A stretch of DNA of 64,000 nt from Pyrenula massariospora. Its lineage: Eukaryota; Ascomycota; Eurotiomycetes; Pyrenulales; Pyrenulaceae. The translations under genes and the position numbers were made by a program. A model generated the notes under the pieces. That model was not told where the DNA came from, did not search any database, and saw only the letters and a program-made list of their open reading frames with translations. Where the stretch lies: positions 372,001-436,000 of the forward strand of contig JAGFMI010000007.1 in the NCBI GenBank assembly GCA_021030905.1. Reading direction: 5' to 3'. Of this stretch, positions 9,028-20,138 are shown piece by piece (positions within the stretch are counted from its first letter, which is position 1; each line of letters begins with the position of its first letter).

Positions 9028-11217
9028 ATCTGCGGAGCGGAGAGATGGAGAGCAAATCGATGGCTACGGAGAACAGCATGAGAAGCAATATTTATATCTT
9101 CGCAGGGTCACCGGGTGTGTCTTGGAACGAATGATGAACATGCTTAGGTCAAGATAGCAGGCATCGTGCGATCTTCCGTGCAGTTGACAATGACATTGTT
9201 CATGGCATCAAGCGAAGGAGACACCAAAAGCACAGCGTGAGACATGAACAGGATAGGCCAAACGAAATCAGCCGTGAAGAACGCACGTCCAAGAACAAAG
9301 GGACTCATAGTCCTTAAACGGAGTGAACAAAGGTATTGTTAGCCTTGTAAGTATCACTTTCCAACCTCTGATGCTATCCTTGGAGAGAATCAAGTGCATC
9401 GTTTATCCTCCTCCCAACAGCGCTGCAATCAGGTTCCTTTTAGTGTTCTGCGATATTCCTAAGTGTCAGGCCGGATAGGCGCGCACAGCGCCTCTAGCCG
9501 CTCGGCTAAAACAGTAACAGAGACACCTTAATTGGTAGTACCCCTCTACCAATTAAGCTATAAGGCTCTATAAGGCTCTCGAGCCTACTTGGGAAGGTGT
9601 GGCGAGGTCTTGGCATTCCTCACACTAAGGCTGGGCTTTCTAAGCTTGTAGGCTGCACGATTAGCCGCTGCGCCACAAGTTCCTCCAAGCCTTCTAGAGT
9701 ACCGCAGTCGATGTAGCGTTCGGACGGTTTCATAATACGCCTCGTCTGCATTGCTACCCTTCCTAGCCAAGACTTGGAAGAAGTATCGGGTCAAAGTGCC
9801 TGCTAACTCTTTACATGCGGGGCAATGTGCTTTAAAATTACAGGAGGCGAGGCTGGGTGGCAGGACCGTGGCCAATTAGAGTAAGTATTTCCCGTAGCTT
9901 AGTCGAAAAACATTTTTGCAGCCACCTGCACTGCAATTTTAGCGTTACCGGAGACAGTCGAGGTTGGGTGGAGGCAGAAATCGAGGAGTCATGGTCGCTT
10001 AAAATGACTAGAATTCAGATTCTCCGTGTAGATGGATGGACACGAACCCACATGAAGCTGTTGGCTTTCCTGGGCATGAGAATAGACTTTGAGCGAAATC
10101 TTCCTTTGGTCATACTAATGAAGGTTGACCTCTGAGATTGCCTTGGTTTTGCCTGTCCAATCCAGGTCTGCATCTTGCTATCAAAACTGCTTGCCTCACG
10201 TTCTTGCTCAGCCTCTCTATGCATTATGGTTTGCTCATGGATGATCCTTCTTGCCATTTATACGATAGATAGACTGATTGATGACAGACTAGTAAGAGTT
10301 ACTTCGGCTAGTTACGTGGAGACGCAGTCACATTTCTATTGAGCGACGCCGCTGGCAGCGATTTGATCCTTACAGCTTTGACTAGCTTTCGATTTGCATG
10401 AGGTGTATTACAGCAGAAAATCGGCGTAAATTCTCTGGCAGCTCAAAGAATGCTGTATCATCGGTTTCTGAGTAGACTTTGCGTAATCTTATCGTAGAAG
10501 ACTAATTTGGAAATACGTTTTCAGGATCTTCTTTGTATCTTTGACACTAAAGTTTATGCTGTACTAGCCGATACGCGCTTCGATTGGCGATTCTCGTCTA
10601 AATCTAAGTTGACAAATTGGTAACCCAAAATTTAGCTCGATTGCAACCTGCGATCCACGGCTCTACCCAGGTTTTCTTTTGTGATGTTGAGGAGACTAAA
10701 ATGCGATAGAGGCGCTGGACTACAGTTTACCTTTAGCATATGCCTCGCTCAAACTATCTGGAGTCTCAATTGACAAAGATAATTGCCCATGAATGCCTAG
10801 GCTTCGGCAATCAAACGGTGAGCACAAAGCGGAACGACCGAAATGGGTGCGTGGCGTTGACATATAAATCCCTAGCGTGCCGCAATTAGTAATTGAATTG
10901 AGAATATGTCTTTGTAAGATTCCTTTTGGATGGTCTCACTATGAAATGGGCGGCTTAGGTAGTATCATAAATCTGGTGGAGTTGCAATTAGGGCAAGACA
11001 GATGAGAACGGGATGGGTATGGAGATAAGGCGGCGGCGTTTAGCTTCTGCGGTTTGAAGCGAGCGCGAGAAAGTCGCGTCGCGCGCGGGGGACGTGGATC
11101 CACAGATATTCGTTAGGTTTGCACCTGGATCAATTACGGGGACACTGAGAACTCTTCTTCATGGACGCGGGCTCTTGGATTTGATTTGATCCTTTCTCTT
11201 CTGCATTACCCTTAAAG
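9028..11217. other. 2.2-kb gene-poor region
   Basis: No supported gene. Open frames (for example 9585-9875 minus, 9857-10135 plus) show no family motif. The part 9480-9690 holds a hairpin and tRNA D-arm-like fragments. The last 200 bp before 11218 is the promoter of the RFC4 gene and includes a GC-rich block (11030-11100). Confidence 0.6.
9527..9557. repeat. Perfect 12-bp inverted repeat (hairpin)
   Basis: CTTAATTGGTAG at 9527-9538 and its exact complement CTACCAATTAAG at 9546-9557 enclose a 7-nt loop. On the minus strand the arm reads like a tRNA D-arm (AGCTTAATTGGTAGAG), but no acceptor or T-arm can be paired around it. Confidence 0.7.
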
Positions 11218-12419
11218 ATGGTCCAAGCAGAATCTTCCAATGCTGCTGTGAATAGAGCGCGTCAGGCGACCGCTGCAGGCGCTGGCCCTGAGTACGAGCT
11301 ACCATGGTACGTGTCTAAGTCAAAAGTCATTATTTCAGAAGGCTAAGGATATCCAAGGGTTGAAAAATATCGTCCTCTAGTCCTAGATGACATTGTTGGT
11401 AATGTCGAGACTATCGAACGCCTGAAAATCATCGCAAAAGATGGAAACATGCCGCATGTCATCATCTCAGGAATGCCTGGCATTGGAAAAACAACGTCAA
11501 TTCTCTGCTTGGCAAGGCAGCTACTCGGCGACACCTACAAGGAGTCCGTTTTAGAGCTAAATGCTAGTGATGAGCGAGGTGCGGATTGAAATCTCCAAAC
11601 CAGAAGGGTCAAACTCACAACCGCTAGGTATCGACGTGGTAAGAAACAGGATCAAGGGCTTTGCGCAGAAAAAGGTCACGTTGCCGCCCGGCCGACATAA
11701 GCTCGTCATCCTCGACGAGGCGGACAGCATGACCTCAGGTGCGCAGCAGGCTCTGAGAAGAACAATGGAGATATATTCCAATACTACTCGCTTTGCTTTT
11801 GCCTGTAATCAGTCAAACAAAATTATTGAGCCTTTACAATCACGATGTGCGATCCTACGTTATTCTCGGTTGACAGACGAACAAATTGGGAAGCGCTTGA
11901 TCCAGATCACTCAGGCCGAAAAAGTCGAATTTTCGGAGGATGGTCTGGCAGCCTTGATCTTTAGTGCTGAAGGAGATATGCGCCAGGCCATCAATAATTT
12001 ACAGAGCACATATGCCGGCTTCGGATTCGTGAACGGTGACAACGTCTTTCGTGTTGTGGACAGCCCTCACCCAGTCAAGGTGCAGGCGATGATCAAGGCT
12101 TGCTGGGAAGGGAAGATTGATCAAGCTCTGGATATTTTGAAAGAACTCTGGTAGGCTTGATCTGCTAATCTGATAGTCATAGCTGACTTATTCCAGGGAG
12201 CTGGGATATTCATCGCATGACATAATCAGCACGATGTTTCGCGTCACGAAAACCATCCCAACGTTATCCGAACATTCGAAGCTTGAATTCATAAAGGAGA
12301 TTGGGTTCACGCATATGCGAATCCTAGAAGGCCTACAAACTTACCTCCAATTGAGTGGTTGTGTGGCGAAGCTGTGCAAGATCAACATGAAGCCTGAATT
12401 GTTCGAAGCGCGCGAGTGA
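11218..12419 (+). CDS. RFC4: Replication factor C subunit 4 (clamp-loader ATPase)
   Basis: Four exons (11218-11306, 11358-11578, 11628-12150, 12197-12419) encode 351 aa. The protein is an AAA+ subunit of the nuclear RFC complex that loads PCNA at primer-template junctions. Visible motifs in order: RFC box LPWVEKYRP (split by intron 1), Walker [20 protein letters not shown], Walker [10 protein letters not shown], sensor 1 FACNQSNKI with the RFC-type arginine-finger motif SRC, sensor 2 [11 protein letters not shown], then the C-terminal collar domain ending in [16 protein letters not shown]. Sequence and order match yeast Rfc4 (human RFC2). Two splice junctions fall inside a Trp codon. Essential housekeeping gene; nothing unusual. 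Confidence 0.96.
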
Positions 12420-13335
12420 TGAACTGACAGCCCGAAAGACAACCGGATCTCAGTAGCTACGTCAGCGAATTCATCGACCCCACTAACATGTGGCCTACAT
12501 CCACCAACCGGCGAGTCGGCATTCTGACAAAGCTACGCACAGACTGTGTCGGCGCCTCCAGAGCTCTCACGCCGATATGGATCTGCGGTTAGAGGTCTTG
12601 CGACGAAGCATTGCGTATATCTGGCGATGACGCTGTCAGCAAACTTCAAAGTGCCTATGACGTCTCGCGGAGAACGAGCCGTTGACTAAAGTCGGTGTTC
12701 AATCCTAATGCCCAGGCTTGCAGACAAGCTTAAGCTTGCCGTACCTGCATTAGGTGCTCTGCTGAAATGCTGTACCCCTTAGCTCTCGGTTCTAGAATGA
12801 GGATGAGCGGGATGATAATCAATTCAAAGAACTTCAATACAGCGTCTATAAATTGCGTGTTGTTGAATTGCAGCTGTCGGACTTCGTGTTTCTAGATCCG
12901 GAGTAGGTTCCGGGATCTGCACAGATCGATGCCAAGCCTTCGCAAGGGCCTCTTTGCTCATCCAGAAGGATCTGCTTCCTCCTCGACCGCGTCAGCTCAA
13001 ACAGCCATCCTCACCGCACAGTGCCAATACTCTTTGACGCTCCCACAAGCTGGCGTGTAGCTTGTCTATGATGACCAGCTGACTCTGACGCGGTGGTTTG
13101 CCTCGCTCCCGTGGAGTGTCCGTAGTGTTCTCCACCGATTTACGAAACAGCCTGCTTTTCAACAGGATGCATCAGTCGCTGAGAAGTTTCATCTTTCAGC
13201 TCAATAGTATAAGACTTCCCCCAAATCTTGAGTATCTGGGGGAGGAACTCAGCCCTGCGCCAGTGCTTTTGCAACTTGCGCAAGCGTTGTCATTCGCAAC
13301 TTTTATTATTGTCTTTTCCATATCCAGCTCTCTCT
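12420..13335 (+). other. Intergenic with possible decayed coding fragments
   Basis: No complete gene. Short stop-free runs of protein-like composition occur in different plus-strand frames (near 12617-12680 and 12795-12905), separated by stops. They may be the remains of a degenerated gene between RFC4 and the second CFEM gene. No family is recognisable. Confidence 0.35.
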
Positions 13336-14326
13336 ATGTTTTCAACGCACTTCGCTTTGGCCGTCGTTGCCTCGTTAATCTCATCAGCATTTACCGCTTC
13401 TCCAAATTGCGCGGTAAATTACCCTAAGCTACATTTCTCATCCGATCTGACCGTTGCTAGTGGAATTGCGTTAAACAATGGAATGGCTCAGCATGCAATA
13501 ACACAAATGGATGGAATTGTCTTTGCGGAAACACAACCGATGTTGACAATCTCAACAACTGCGTTGATGCCTCTTGTAGCAATCAGGACGACAAAAATGG
13601 TACTCTCACAAAGTCTTCCGTCAGAGTTGGATGCCTGACTGACCTATTACAGCGATCTACTCTGCCGTCGCACAAATATGTGTGAACGCTGGAACTTCAA
13701 TTACAGCGTCTCCAGAAGCGACTTTCTCACCTAGATCAGGCAACGCAGTGACCTGGACTGGCAGTTGGGGACCTTTCATTTCCGGTATCTCGAGTGCAAT
13801 CTCTGGCCCACCCAATGGTTGGAAAGGTGGCCCATGGGGTGGACCGGGTAATGGCATAGGGGGTCCTTGGGGATCAGGCGGGCCCAGTGGTCCTTGGCCG
13901 AGTGGTTTCTTAGGCGGCTCGAACGGTTGGGGACCGTGGGGCAACGGTAATGGTCCCTGTTGGAGCGCTTGGTCTACATGGGCCACAGCGAACGGGTTCA
14001 CGGGTACCTGGACGCACACTGGAACCTGGGGCAGCTGTAGCACAGGCAGTGTCATTTCCACCATCAGAACAACTGTGTCAGGAAACCCTGGAACGACGGT
14101 GGCAGCTGTTGTGGCCACCAACTCCGGGTCGACAAGCACACTGCCGTTGGCAAGCCCGACCGGTGGTAGCACTGTGGCTACGAGCACTGGCAGTGCCTCT
14201 GGGACTGCATCGGCGCAGCAAGGGGCTAGTGACAGCAGTGCGGGATCGGTCGCGAAGCTAAGCTTTGAATTCATGCTGTTTTCCTTGCTGGGCGGGATCA
14301 TATTGGGCGTGGGTTTGATTCTGTGA
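13336..14326 (+). CDS. CFEM-domain GPI-anchored protein, Gly/Trp-rich stalk
   Basis: Three exons (13336-13413, 13461-13599, 13653-14326) encode 296 aa. Splicing out introns of 47 and 53 nt reveals a complete CFEM domain that no single frame shows. Its eight cysteines are at residues 25, 29, 38, 46, 48, 60, 65 and 82 (NCAWNC, NGSAC, NCLCGN, NNCVDASC, AQIC). Residues 1-20 form a signal peptide. After the CFEM domain comes a long Gly/Pro/Trp-rich region (GGPWGGPGNG, GWGPWGNGNG), then a Ser/Thr-rich stalk and a hydrophobic end (FSLLGGIILGVGLIL) for GPI attachment. The usual Asp before the CxC pair is Asn/Trp here (NGWNCLC), so Asp-dependent haem-iron coordination may be lost. Confidence 0.85.
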
Positions 14327-15565
14327 ACACAATGACGTTCGGGGATAAAGCAAGACTTGGATTTGGTGATGAGACTGCAACGGACTTTGACGGATGCCAT
14401 TCGAACTACTTACTTGATTAGATTATGTCATAGAGAAAATCAGATAGCAAATGCTTACGCGCCTATTCCATGAATGGAAGACTACTGGCAAAGTTCTGGA
14501 GCTTTCCATGCGCTGTGCGTTCAGCAGAATCAACCCACTAATGCCCTTTCTCAGCATGAGCGTCGTTACGCAACAGGACCGGCTGACATACCACGATCCA
14601 CTTTCCCGAACACGGGATATGTATCTTGCCGCTCAGAATGCCTTGCTCATCTGCTGAGCGACGGTGGCAGGTCAAAGGTCGACCGAGTCTTAATATCATC
14701 TATCTAGAAAATCACTCGTAGGAGACGGTGCAATCGTACCTTGATTAGGCGGCGGAGCGGACAGGATCAACGGCAAGGATGGTCGTTTCTTGGCGTCGAA
14801 AAGGCTCTTCGAGATTACGCGTTGCACTCTGACACGCTGCCGTGAAACCCAGACCAAGCTGCTGAATTCACACGTCTCGGAGATCAAACAGGCCTTGACA
14901 TTGGTTCATCTTCTGCTTGGGTGAATCCAACGGTTGGACCTCCCCATGCTCCTCTTTTTCAGGATGGAATGCGCACTCCAGGAGACCAGAAACTCCTTGG
15001 TTTGCAGCAAACGGCCGCCTCGGCCGCGAGACTTCGCAAATCAAGCAAGCAGAGCCCGAGCCTAAGCCCGATGTTTCATGGAAGCATCAAGCTGGCGGTG
15101 GGACTTTGCCCCAGATACGGTGAATCTCCTACCTGTTCGTCGGTCACAGTCTCCTTGATATGAATCTCACACCTGCCATTGTCCAATCTCTTCAACAAGG
15201 TAAGCCGCGATTGGTAGAAAAAGGAGGCTCGACTCTAGAGGTCTTGCCTTGAATCATTGTGCGATTGAATGCAATTATGTCTTCGCAGCTGCGGGTCTCC
15301 GTCCGCGTTATCTAAAGAGCTTGATTGTCTGTTACTCCAGATTTCACTGTCACCTCTCCTTGGTTGTGATGATTCGTATCCTACAGTTTGTATAGATTTT
15401 TTGTTTTAATGTTCATACTATCAGTCTTTTGCAAATCCTTACTTTCTCCCTGTCGTAGCTTGAAATGCCCTTGGGTTCTACTCAATCACGCGCTCTGTAC
15501 ATTCTTAACGTTAGGTCAATCCAAAGGTAATAGGGAGAGTAGCACTATCGCATTCCGTGTTGAGG
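14327..15565. other. Intergenic, no supported gene
   Basis: Several short overlapping open frames (14451-14707 plus, 14696-14887 minus, 14917-15163 plus) have no start, splice or family support. The last 250 bp, with T-rich stretches, is the likely protease promoter. Confidence 0.5.
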
Positions 15566-17041
15566 ATGAAATTAGACATTTGTTTGGCGGCTTTCTTGGG
15601 CCTATCAATAACGACTACCGCCGTTCGACTCGTTGAGCGCGATCCTACACCCTCAATCAACCCCAGGATCATTTCGCTTGATATTGGTCGATATCAGAAT
15701 GCGAAGCGGGATGGATCCCGCAAAAGAGGAAGTCGGTCGAAAAGGCAAAAGATCGCCAACCAGGACATCGACAATAACGGTGACAACTACTTTACCAATC
15801 TCACCCTCGGAACACCACCTCAGTCTCTAAGACTGTCGCTAGACACTGGGAGCTCCGATATGTGGACTAACGTACCTAATTCTACTCTCTGTTCCAGCAC
15901 CAGGGAATGCCGTCTCAATGGGGGAACATACGACCCTAGCCAGTCCTCTACCGTCACCATTGTCAATACAAATTTCAACATCACATATGGGGACGGTTCC
16001 GGCGCCTCAGGTAGTTACCTGACAGACACCCTTGGCTTTGCTGGCGCTGAAATCACGGGCTTTCAATTCGGTGTCGGCTTCGAATCTTCGTCTTATGGCG
16101 GTGTGCTTGGCATCGGGTACCCAAAACTCGAAATGCAAGACGCGAAACAGGGGGAATATCGAAATCTCCCTCTCGCTCTGGTCAACGCAAACATGATAAA
16201 CACCGCGGCATTCAGCTTGTGGCTCAATGACTATGACTCTAGAGAAGGGACGATCCTCTTTGGCGGAGTAAACACGGAAAAATACCTCGGCCCTCTAACT
16301 AGTGTTCCTATCGTCGCGGAGTACGGAGTGTATAAGGAGTTCTTCGTCGGTCTTACTGGCATCTCAGTGGATGGTGAAGACGCCTCCGCAGGGAAGCTCC
16401 CGTCCGCCGCCCTTCTCGACTCCGGCACTACTCTCACGTACCTGCCCGGAAATATCACATCGGCTATCTACAATCTAGCACAGGTCCATTGGGATGACAT
16501 TGAAGAGGCCGCCTACATCCCTTGCTCTGCCGCCGACCGTAATCAGAACATTACCTACACCCTCTCATCTTCGACGATTTCCGTTCCTCTGAGAGAGGTC
16601 ATCTTAACTGGCGAACCCCAGAATGACCCCTGGGGAGGTCCTCTAAGGTGCCCATTTGGGATCTTTCCTACCAACACTGATCAACCGACTATCCTTGGAG
16701 ACACGTTCCTCCACTCCGCATATGTCGTGTATGACATGGAGAATAACGAGGTCGCGCTCGCACAGACGAATTTCAATTCTACGACCGATAATATTCAGGA
16801 GATCAAGAAGGGGGCAGGCATTCCAGGGGCGACCCCCGCGCCGAGCCCGGTGAGCATCTTGACTATACCAGGGAAGGGCGCGATGAACGCGGCGGCGACA
16901 CCAACGGCGAGTGGGACGGCTGTTGTTTCGGCGACGGCGACGGCGACGGCGACGGAGACGGAGAGCCTGAATGTTGCAAATAAATTCCGCGGCGGAAATG
17001 CTGTGGCTGGAGTGCTGGGGGTGATGGCCGCTGCGTTGTAG
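15566..17041 (+). CDS. Secreted/GPI-anchored aspartic protease (yapsin-like, pepsin family A1)
   Basis: Single-exon gene of 491 aa. The first in-frame ATG (15566) gives a signal peptide (MKLDICLAAFLGLS). A basic propeptide ends in KRGSRSKRQ, a likely dibasic (Kex2-type) maturation site. Both catalytic aspartates are present: DTGSS at residue 93 and DSGTT at residue 285. The conserved YGDGSGASG flap lies between them and ILGDTFLHSAYVVYD near the end. After the catalytic domain, a Thr/Ala-rich stalk and a hydrophobic tail (AVAGVLGVMAAAL) suggest GPI anchoring. It likely cleaves surface or secreted proteins at the wall. N-x-S/T sites are frequent. Confidence 0.92.
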   Translation: MKLDICLAAFLGLSITTTAVRLVERDPTPSINPRIISLDIGRYQNAKRDGSRKRGSRSKRQKIANQDIDNNGDNYFTNLTLGTPPQSLRLSLDTGSSDMWTNVPNSTLCSSTRECRLNGGTYDPSQSSTVTIVNTNFNITYGDGSGASGSYLTDTLGFAGAEITGFQFGVGFESSSYGGVLGIGYPKLEMQDAKQGEYRNLPLALVNANMINTAAFSLWLNDYDSREGTILFGGVNTEKYLGPLTSVPIVAEYGVYKEFFVGLTGISVDGEDASAGKLPSAALLDSGTTLTYLPGNITSAIYNLAQVHWDDIEEAAYIPCSAADRNQNITYTLSSSTISVPLREVILTGEPQNDPWGGPLRCPFGIFPTNTDQPTILGDTFLHSAYVVYDMENNEVALAQTNFNSTTDNIQEIKKGAGIPGATPAPSPVSILTIPGKGAMNAAATPTASGTAVVSATATATATETESLNVANKFRGGNAVAGVLGVMAAAL

Positions 17042-17711
17042 TTTGTGGTGTGCTTTGGTATGGGAGAAGATGACGTCTTGGGCAAGTAAAAGAATGCATG
17101 TTCAATGAGTCAACGATGGAAAAATGATTGGAGTGTGAGTACGGAATTCTTGGTTTGAAACGACACGGCAAGGCATGGTTGGGCATAGGGGCAAAAAAAA
17201 TTGGCTTATAAATTTCCTAAAATGGTGTTAGGCAGGATTCAGAAATGTGTTTCCCGATATTCCTGCTTACACAGCATATCTGCTGCAAGACTCTGCAAAA
17301 GATCCATCGAGTAGAGACACTTGCATGGCGTAGATCGGGGTAGATGCAGGCGATGGGTGGACAAGGGTAACCATCGAGCCAAGGCAGAAAGCAAGGCTTC
17401 TTCAGGCAGCGGAAAGATGGGAAAGCGTGATCAATGACGCACAGCGGCGATCAATTGTCTGGATGCGATGAATGCGATATGCCATGTCATGATGAGATCT
17501 GCCGTGCAGCTACGTGATTCTCCAGGTGGATTAGGTTGGTGGTGGCAGAGCCCGGGGAGCCGCTTTCGAGCTTCCCTAATCCAATAGGGGATTGATGGCG
17601 TTTAAGGCAAGCGGGGGAGCCACAACAGCACCCCCTGGACCTTCTTTGGTACCTTACTCGGGGCGCGAGATTCGGGGTCTCCCAATTAATCATCCAGGCG
17701 TCTTTTTCGCC
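17042..17711. other. Intergenic, no gene seen
   Basis: This is the 3' flank of the protease gene and an upstream region. No motif or structured element was identified. Confidence 0.5.
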
Positions 17712-18089
17712 ATGTCAACACCACAGCCCTCACAATCAAGACAAAATACGGTGTCCTCGAGACGGGGCTCCTTTTCATCTCCGACACCAATTCACGACAT
17801 TCCTTTTCCACTCTTACCTCGATGCCGGCAGCCTGGCCATGCCGCGTTCTTGTCACCTGCTTCTGTCGCAGCTGGAAATCTTCTCACAGCCACCACCGTT
17901 TTGGTTCGGGATCCTCACCCTTATCTCGTCCAATCCGCAGTGCAGTTGAAGTTCTTGGCTGAGCGCCATTGTGGCCCGAAGGACGGGTACACTTTCACAT
18001 TGAAACAATGGAACTCACGTTCATGCCTGATGATCATGAAGACGACTATGGTGACAATGGTGATGCTACTCGTCCCACCCTCCTTATGA
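17712..18089 (+). CDS. Possible small hypothetical protein
   Basis: An open frame from ATG 17712 gives a Ser/Arg/Pro-rich N-terminus (SSRRGSFSSP) and a more ordered middle (LLTATTVLVRDPHPYLV). An in-frame extension reaches back to 17595. The final residues look out of frame, and a different reading from about 18010 gives an acidic end (MELTFMPDDHEDD), so an intron may be missing from this model. It lies 90 bp upstream of the next gene, so it may simply be that gene's promoter. No family recognised. Confidence 0.3.
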   Translation: MSTPQPSQSRQNTVSSRRGSFSSPTPIHDIPFPLLPRCRQPGHAAFLSPASVAAGNLLTATTVLVRDPHPYLVQSAVQLKFLAERHCGPKDGYTFTLKQWNSRSCLMIMKTTMVTMVMLLVPPSL

Positions 18090-18179
18090 GCTAATGGGAG
18101 AAATATTGATAAAGCCCTGGCCGGTCCCTAGGTAGCTTGGGCCATGCGAAACATGTGGTATGAGAGCTCTTGACTCGAA

Positions 18180-20138
18180 ATGAAGTTACCCATTATTTCT
18201 GTTCTTCTACAGGTTCTTGTTGCCCGCGCGGTCGATTTCCAACCAGAGTGCTGCGACAAGGCTCTCAAAGATCTTCACAGCCCCGACTCCCAGCTCCGGG
18301 ATCATTGGAGTTATTTGCCCGCAGACGACTACACGTGCCTCCAGAATTTTAATACTTTGAATCCTCTTAAGGCTGCTGATGAGCTAAGAGTTCCATACTG
18401 GTGGTGCACCAAGAACTGTCCTAGATATGAAAAGGCGGTAAAGGGCATTCCTCCAGAATGGACGAACCCACTGCTGCAGTTCCTACTGCCCGCGGTGTAT
18501 TTTAGTATGAACGTCCCGCGAAGCTACAAGCTCGAAGTACCCGATGCTCTCTTCGATTTTACCTTGCCTAACTTGGGCAATCTACCGAAACTGCTTATAT
18601 CGCTGGTGGCCAGTGGCGTCATTATTGTTCTTGATGTAACATTCTGGGTCATCTGTGTTATTGCTTATGCAGGTCCAATGCTCTTCAGCGGATTGACCGA
18701 GGCGTTGATCGACTTCAAGATTGTTCAGTGGTTTGAAGCTGATGATGGCGCTCTTCAGAACCGACAGCCCTTGACAATACCGGAAAGAATCGAAATCCTC
18801 CTCGTCGTGCTTTCAGGAAACCTTGACAGAGAGTATCACCAGCCTCAAAACGAATTAAAACAAGCCGTACTCATCAACGACAAGCCGGTCGAGGGAGAAG
18901 GTCCGCTAGCTACGCGTCTATGCTCTATGATGGCTTCACAATATAATTTCGGCACCACAGTTGGTGGTCCGGTGCTTTTCTACCTAGGAAGTATGCTTTA
19001 TACTGTGGTTGGCTTGGTATCGAAAAAGGGCGATAATTACACTGGTCACAGTTTAGCCTTTGGAGTGTTCTGGACAATCATTGTTCATGTCGCCATTGTT
19101 AGTGGCTGTCTTCTTGCAAGCAACAACCCAAGCACTGCAGAAGCCGTCGCTGGACTGTCAACGGAAGGCCCAACGTCCGAAAAATGGGATATCCGGAAGC
19201 TGTTCGCCCCTGTATATCACACAAGGTATCGTCCGGTATGGATGTGGAGTCGTGGACGGGAGAAGCTGCAGTGGCTTCAGGACACTGAGGCTTGGGACCA
19301 TTCCTGGTACAAGGACAAGGTCAAATTATCAATGGGAGACTGGGTATCTATCCTTTTCGGAACCAATGTCTTGCTCGGCCTTCCTTGTCTAGCAGCAGCA
19401 TATGTTGCCTACAAGACGCCACGTATTGGCCTCAGTTGCCGATCAATGACCTTCTTGACTTACTACTGCGCCCAGCAGGTTCTCATTCTCGTTGCCTGGA
19501 TTCGCCGATTCAGAGAGCGAACACATACCCATAGTCGCATCAGAAAAGCTTTACACGCTACGGAATATGTCTCTATCGGCCTTGCGGTTTCGTGGTCCGT
19601 ATTCACAACAGCCGGTTCGACTTTTATGCAAATTACTGGTGTTTTCAACAATTGCAAATGCTCAATTCCAGTTGCAACTTGGCTGCAGCCTGACGAAGAA
19701 TGGATCCCCTTATCCAGTAATACGGAGGGAGACCATTCCGCAAGCGGTAGCTGGGAACTCATTGGCTCCCTTGCTATTGGCTTTCTCGCATTTGTTTGCT
19801 ATATTGGATGGTGGTATCAGCGCTACATTCGGCGCAAATTCGAGGTCCGCGTTCGAAGTTTGGGGAAACCATCACCGGCGTTTCCATCGCCACAACCACT
19901 TCCGTCGGCTCAATCATGCTCGCTCCAAACCATGTCCCGTACTTTGTCTCCAGGTCAGCACCTCGATAGCTCGTCGGTCTCTGGGCGCAAGACATCGAGC
20001 CTTCCGGACATCGCCCTGAGCAATACAGTCAGAACAACGCTTTCTTCTTCATCTGGCCATACACTACATTCACCCGAGGGATGGCTTACTTCTCATTCTC
20101 AAGCTCCTTCCACAGAATCGAAATCATTCGAGGCTTGA
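18180..20138 (+). CDS. Multi-pass membrane protein with Cys-rich extracellular N-terminus, function unknown
   Basis: Single-exon gene of 652 aa. A signal peptide (MKLPIISVLLQVLVARA) precedes a Cys/Trp-rich segment (PECCDKAL, DDYTCLQN, PYWWCTKNC). Six to eight hydrophobic helices follow (for example LLISLVASGVIIVLDVTFWV, VLFYLGSMLYTVVGLV, WTIIVHVAIVSGCLL, WVSILFGTNVLLGLPCLA, IGSLAIGFLAFVCYIGWWY). The C-terminal 100 residues are a Ser/Pro-rich cytosolic tail, a likely phosphorylation region. The layout matches a lineage-restricted fungal membrane-protein type whose function I do not know. Coding is uniform and uninterrupted, which supports a real gene. Confidence 0.8.
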   Translation: MKLPIISVLLQVLVARAVDFQPECCDKALKDLHSPDSQLRDHWSYLPADDYTCLQNFNTLNPLKAADELRVPYWWCTKNCPRYEKAVKGIPPEWTNPLLQFLLPAVYFSMNVPRSYKLEVPDALFDFTLPNLGNLPKLLISLVASGVIIVLDVTFWVICVIAYAGPMLFSGLTEALIDFKIVQWFEADDGALQNRQPLTIPERIEILLVVLSGNLDREYHQPQNELKQAVLINDKPVEGEGPLATRLCSMMASQYNFGTTVGGPVLFYLGSMLYTVVGLVSKKGDNYTGHSLAFGVFWTIIVHVAIVSGCLLASNNPSTAEAVAGLSTEGPTSEKWDIRKLFAPVYHTRYRPVWMWSRGREKLQWLQDTEAWDHSWYKDKVKLSMGDWVSILFGTNVLLGLPCLAAAYVAYKTPRIGLSCRSMTFLTYYCAQQVLILVAWIRRFRERTHTHSRIRKALHATEYVSIGLAVSWSVFTTAGSTFMQITGVFNNCKCSIPVATWLQPDEEWIPLSSNTEGDHSASGSWELIGSLAIGFLAFVCYIGWWYQRYIRRKFEVRVRSLGKPSPAFPSPQPLPSAQSCSLQTMSRTLSPGQHLDSSSVSGRKTSSLPDIALSNTVRTTLSSSSGHTLHSPEGWLTSHSQAPSTESKSFEA

